DNA of 62,206 nucleotides from Erysipelotrichales bacterium. GTDB lineage: Bacteria; Bacillota_I; Bacilli_A; RFN20; CAG-826. How positions within the stretch are numbered: the stretch's first letter is position 1; each line of letters opens with the position of its first letter. A program made the translations under genes and the position numbers. Where the stretch lies: assembly GCA_022508535.1 (NCBI GenBank), contig JAFLUZ010000005.1, positions 51,189 through 113,394 of the forward strand, in the 5' to 3' direction. Positions 61,948 to 62,206 of this stretch are shown piece by piece. The notes beneath the pieces are model-generated. The model had not been told where the DNA came from, searched no databases, and was given only the letters and a program-made list of their open reading frames with translations.

Positions 61948-62206
61948 TTAGACATCCAATCTCTGATTGTTGTTTAAACGATAATGATTAACTTTTCCCT
62001 CAATTATTTTATCTCCTTGTTGAATATGGCCAAGAATTAAAGGAGAGTTTGGATCATGTTTTTTATAATTAGCTCGACATTCATATGGCTTCTTATTTGC
62101 ATAACAATACCTACATCCATTTAAGCAAGTGTTATATGCTCCGATGCTCTTTTGTTCAATGCAATGGCAACCTTTTCTTATGCCGTTATGCTTTAAATGT
62201 TTAAAA
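61948..62206 (-). CDS. DUF1848 protein, 3' part (5' end outside window)
   Basis: An open frame enters at the right edge and stops at 61948 (TAA). The 86 visible codons read KGCHCIEQKSIGAYNTCLNGC and continue RYCYANK, NYKKHDPNSPLILGHIQ and GDKIIEGKV. This matches the C-terminal part of DUF1848 proteins; CLNGCRYC has CxxxCxxC spacing like a radical-SAM cluster site. Function of the family is unknown. There is no frame damage in the visible part. Confidence 0.85.
   Translation of the reverse strand, partial: FKHLKHNGIRKGCHCIEQKSIGAYNTCLNGCRYCYANKKPYECRANYKKHDPNSPLILGHIQQGDKIIEGKVNHYRLNNNQRLDV

Overview
The window is AT-rich, densely coded DNA from a low-GC Gram-positive bacterium, most likely an uncultured gut member of the Bacilli (Erysipelotrichales/RF39-like). 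Signs of this are SD-led ORFs, TGA used as a stop (feoB, for example), the tRNA order Ala-Met-Ile2-Ser-fMet-Asp-Phe, many short lipoproteins, Feo iron uptake, D-lactate dehydrogenase and no respiratory genes. TagD and a wall amidase argue that it has a cell wall, so it is not a mycoplasma. The lineage is inference; no rRNA gene is present.

Layout. 1-1.9 kb: start of the nusA operon (rimP-nusA) behind a leader hairpin. 2-8.6 kb: wall and membrane genes (tagD, DUF1295 membrane protein, amidase lipoprotein), an AbrB-ABC exporter operon, an HTH membrane protein and a membrane spermidine-synthase-like protein. 8.6-11.4 kb: small accessory patch with a predicted DNA-binding-like small protein behind a perfect consensus promoter, a TIR/deoxyribosyltransferase-like protein with an in-frame 153-bp duplication, a tRNA-Thr and a MazF/PemK-like protein. 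11.4-21.5 kb: translation and housekeeping genes (rimO, HAD phosphatase, typA, pncB) with ten tRNAs in two clusters. 21.5-26.5 kb: potABCD polyamine uptake operon. 26.8-37.7 kb: surface cluster made of a double-thioredoxin lipoprotein, two huge membrane-anchored GH3 glycosidases with permuted domains, a CBM/Ig lipoprotein and a GH128-like beta-1,3-glucanase. Together these look like a cell-surface beta-glucan degrading system. 37.6-42.2 kb: mtaD-like deaminase, feoA-feoB plus a tiny FeoB-associated Cys-rich protein, and ldhA.

42.3-54.2 kb is a mixed region of small membrane proteins of unknown function, acyl- and acetyltransferases, an ASCH protein, a DUF5714 protein, a hydrolase, GrpB, a flavodoxin-Nudix fusion and a nucleoside phosphorylase. 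54.3-57 kb is a repeat-rich island: three copies of a dispersed repeat up to 313 bp long, a tRNA-Arg(CCT) relic and two unrecognised genes. 57-60.6 kb has a MATE efflux pump behind a leader that can form riboswitch-like alternative pairings, a lipoprotein and a flavodoxin/NTF2 pair divergent from a LysR regulator. The right end holds a transposon-end-like remnant and the 3' part of a DUF1848 gene.

Most promising leads: the MATE leader (candidate riboswitch), the anchored GH3/GH128/CBM glucan locus, the flavodoxin-Nudix fusion, the TIR-like protein with its internal duplication, and the repeat island around the tRNA-Arg relic. Nothing was searched against databases; family names rest on motifs read from the translations.
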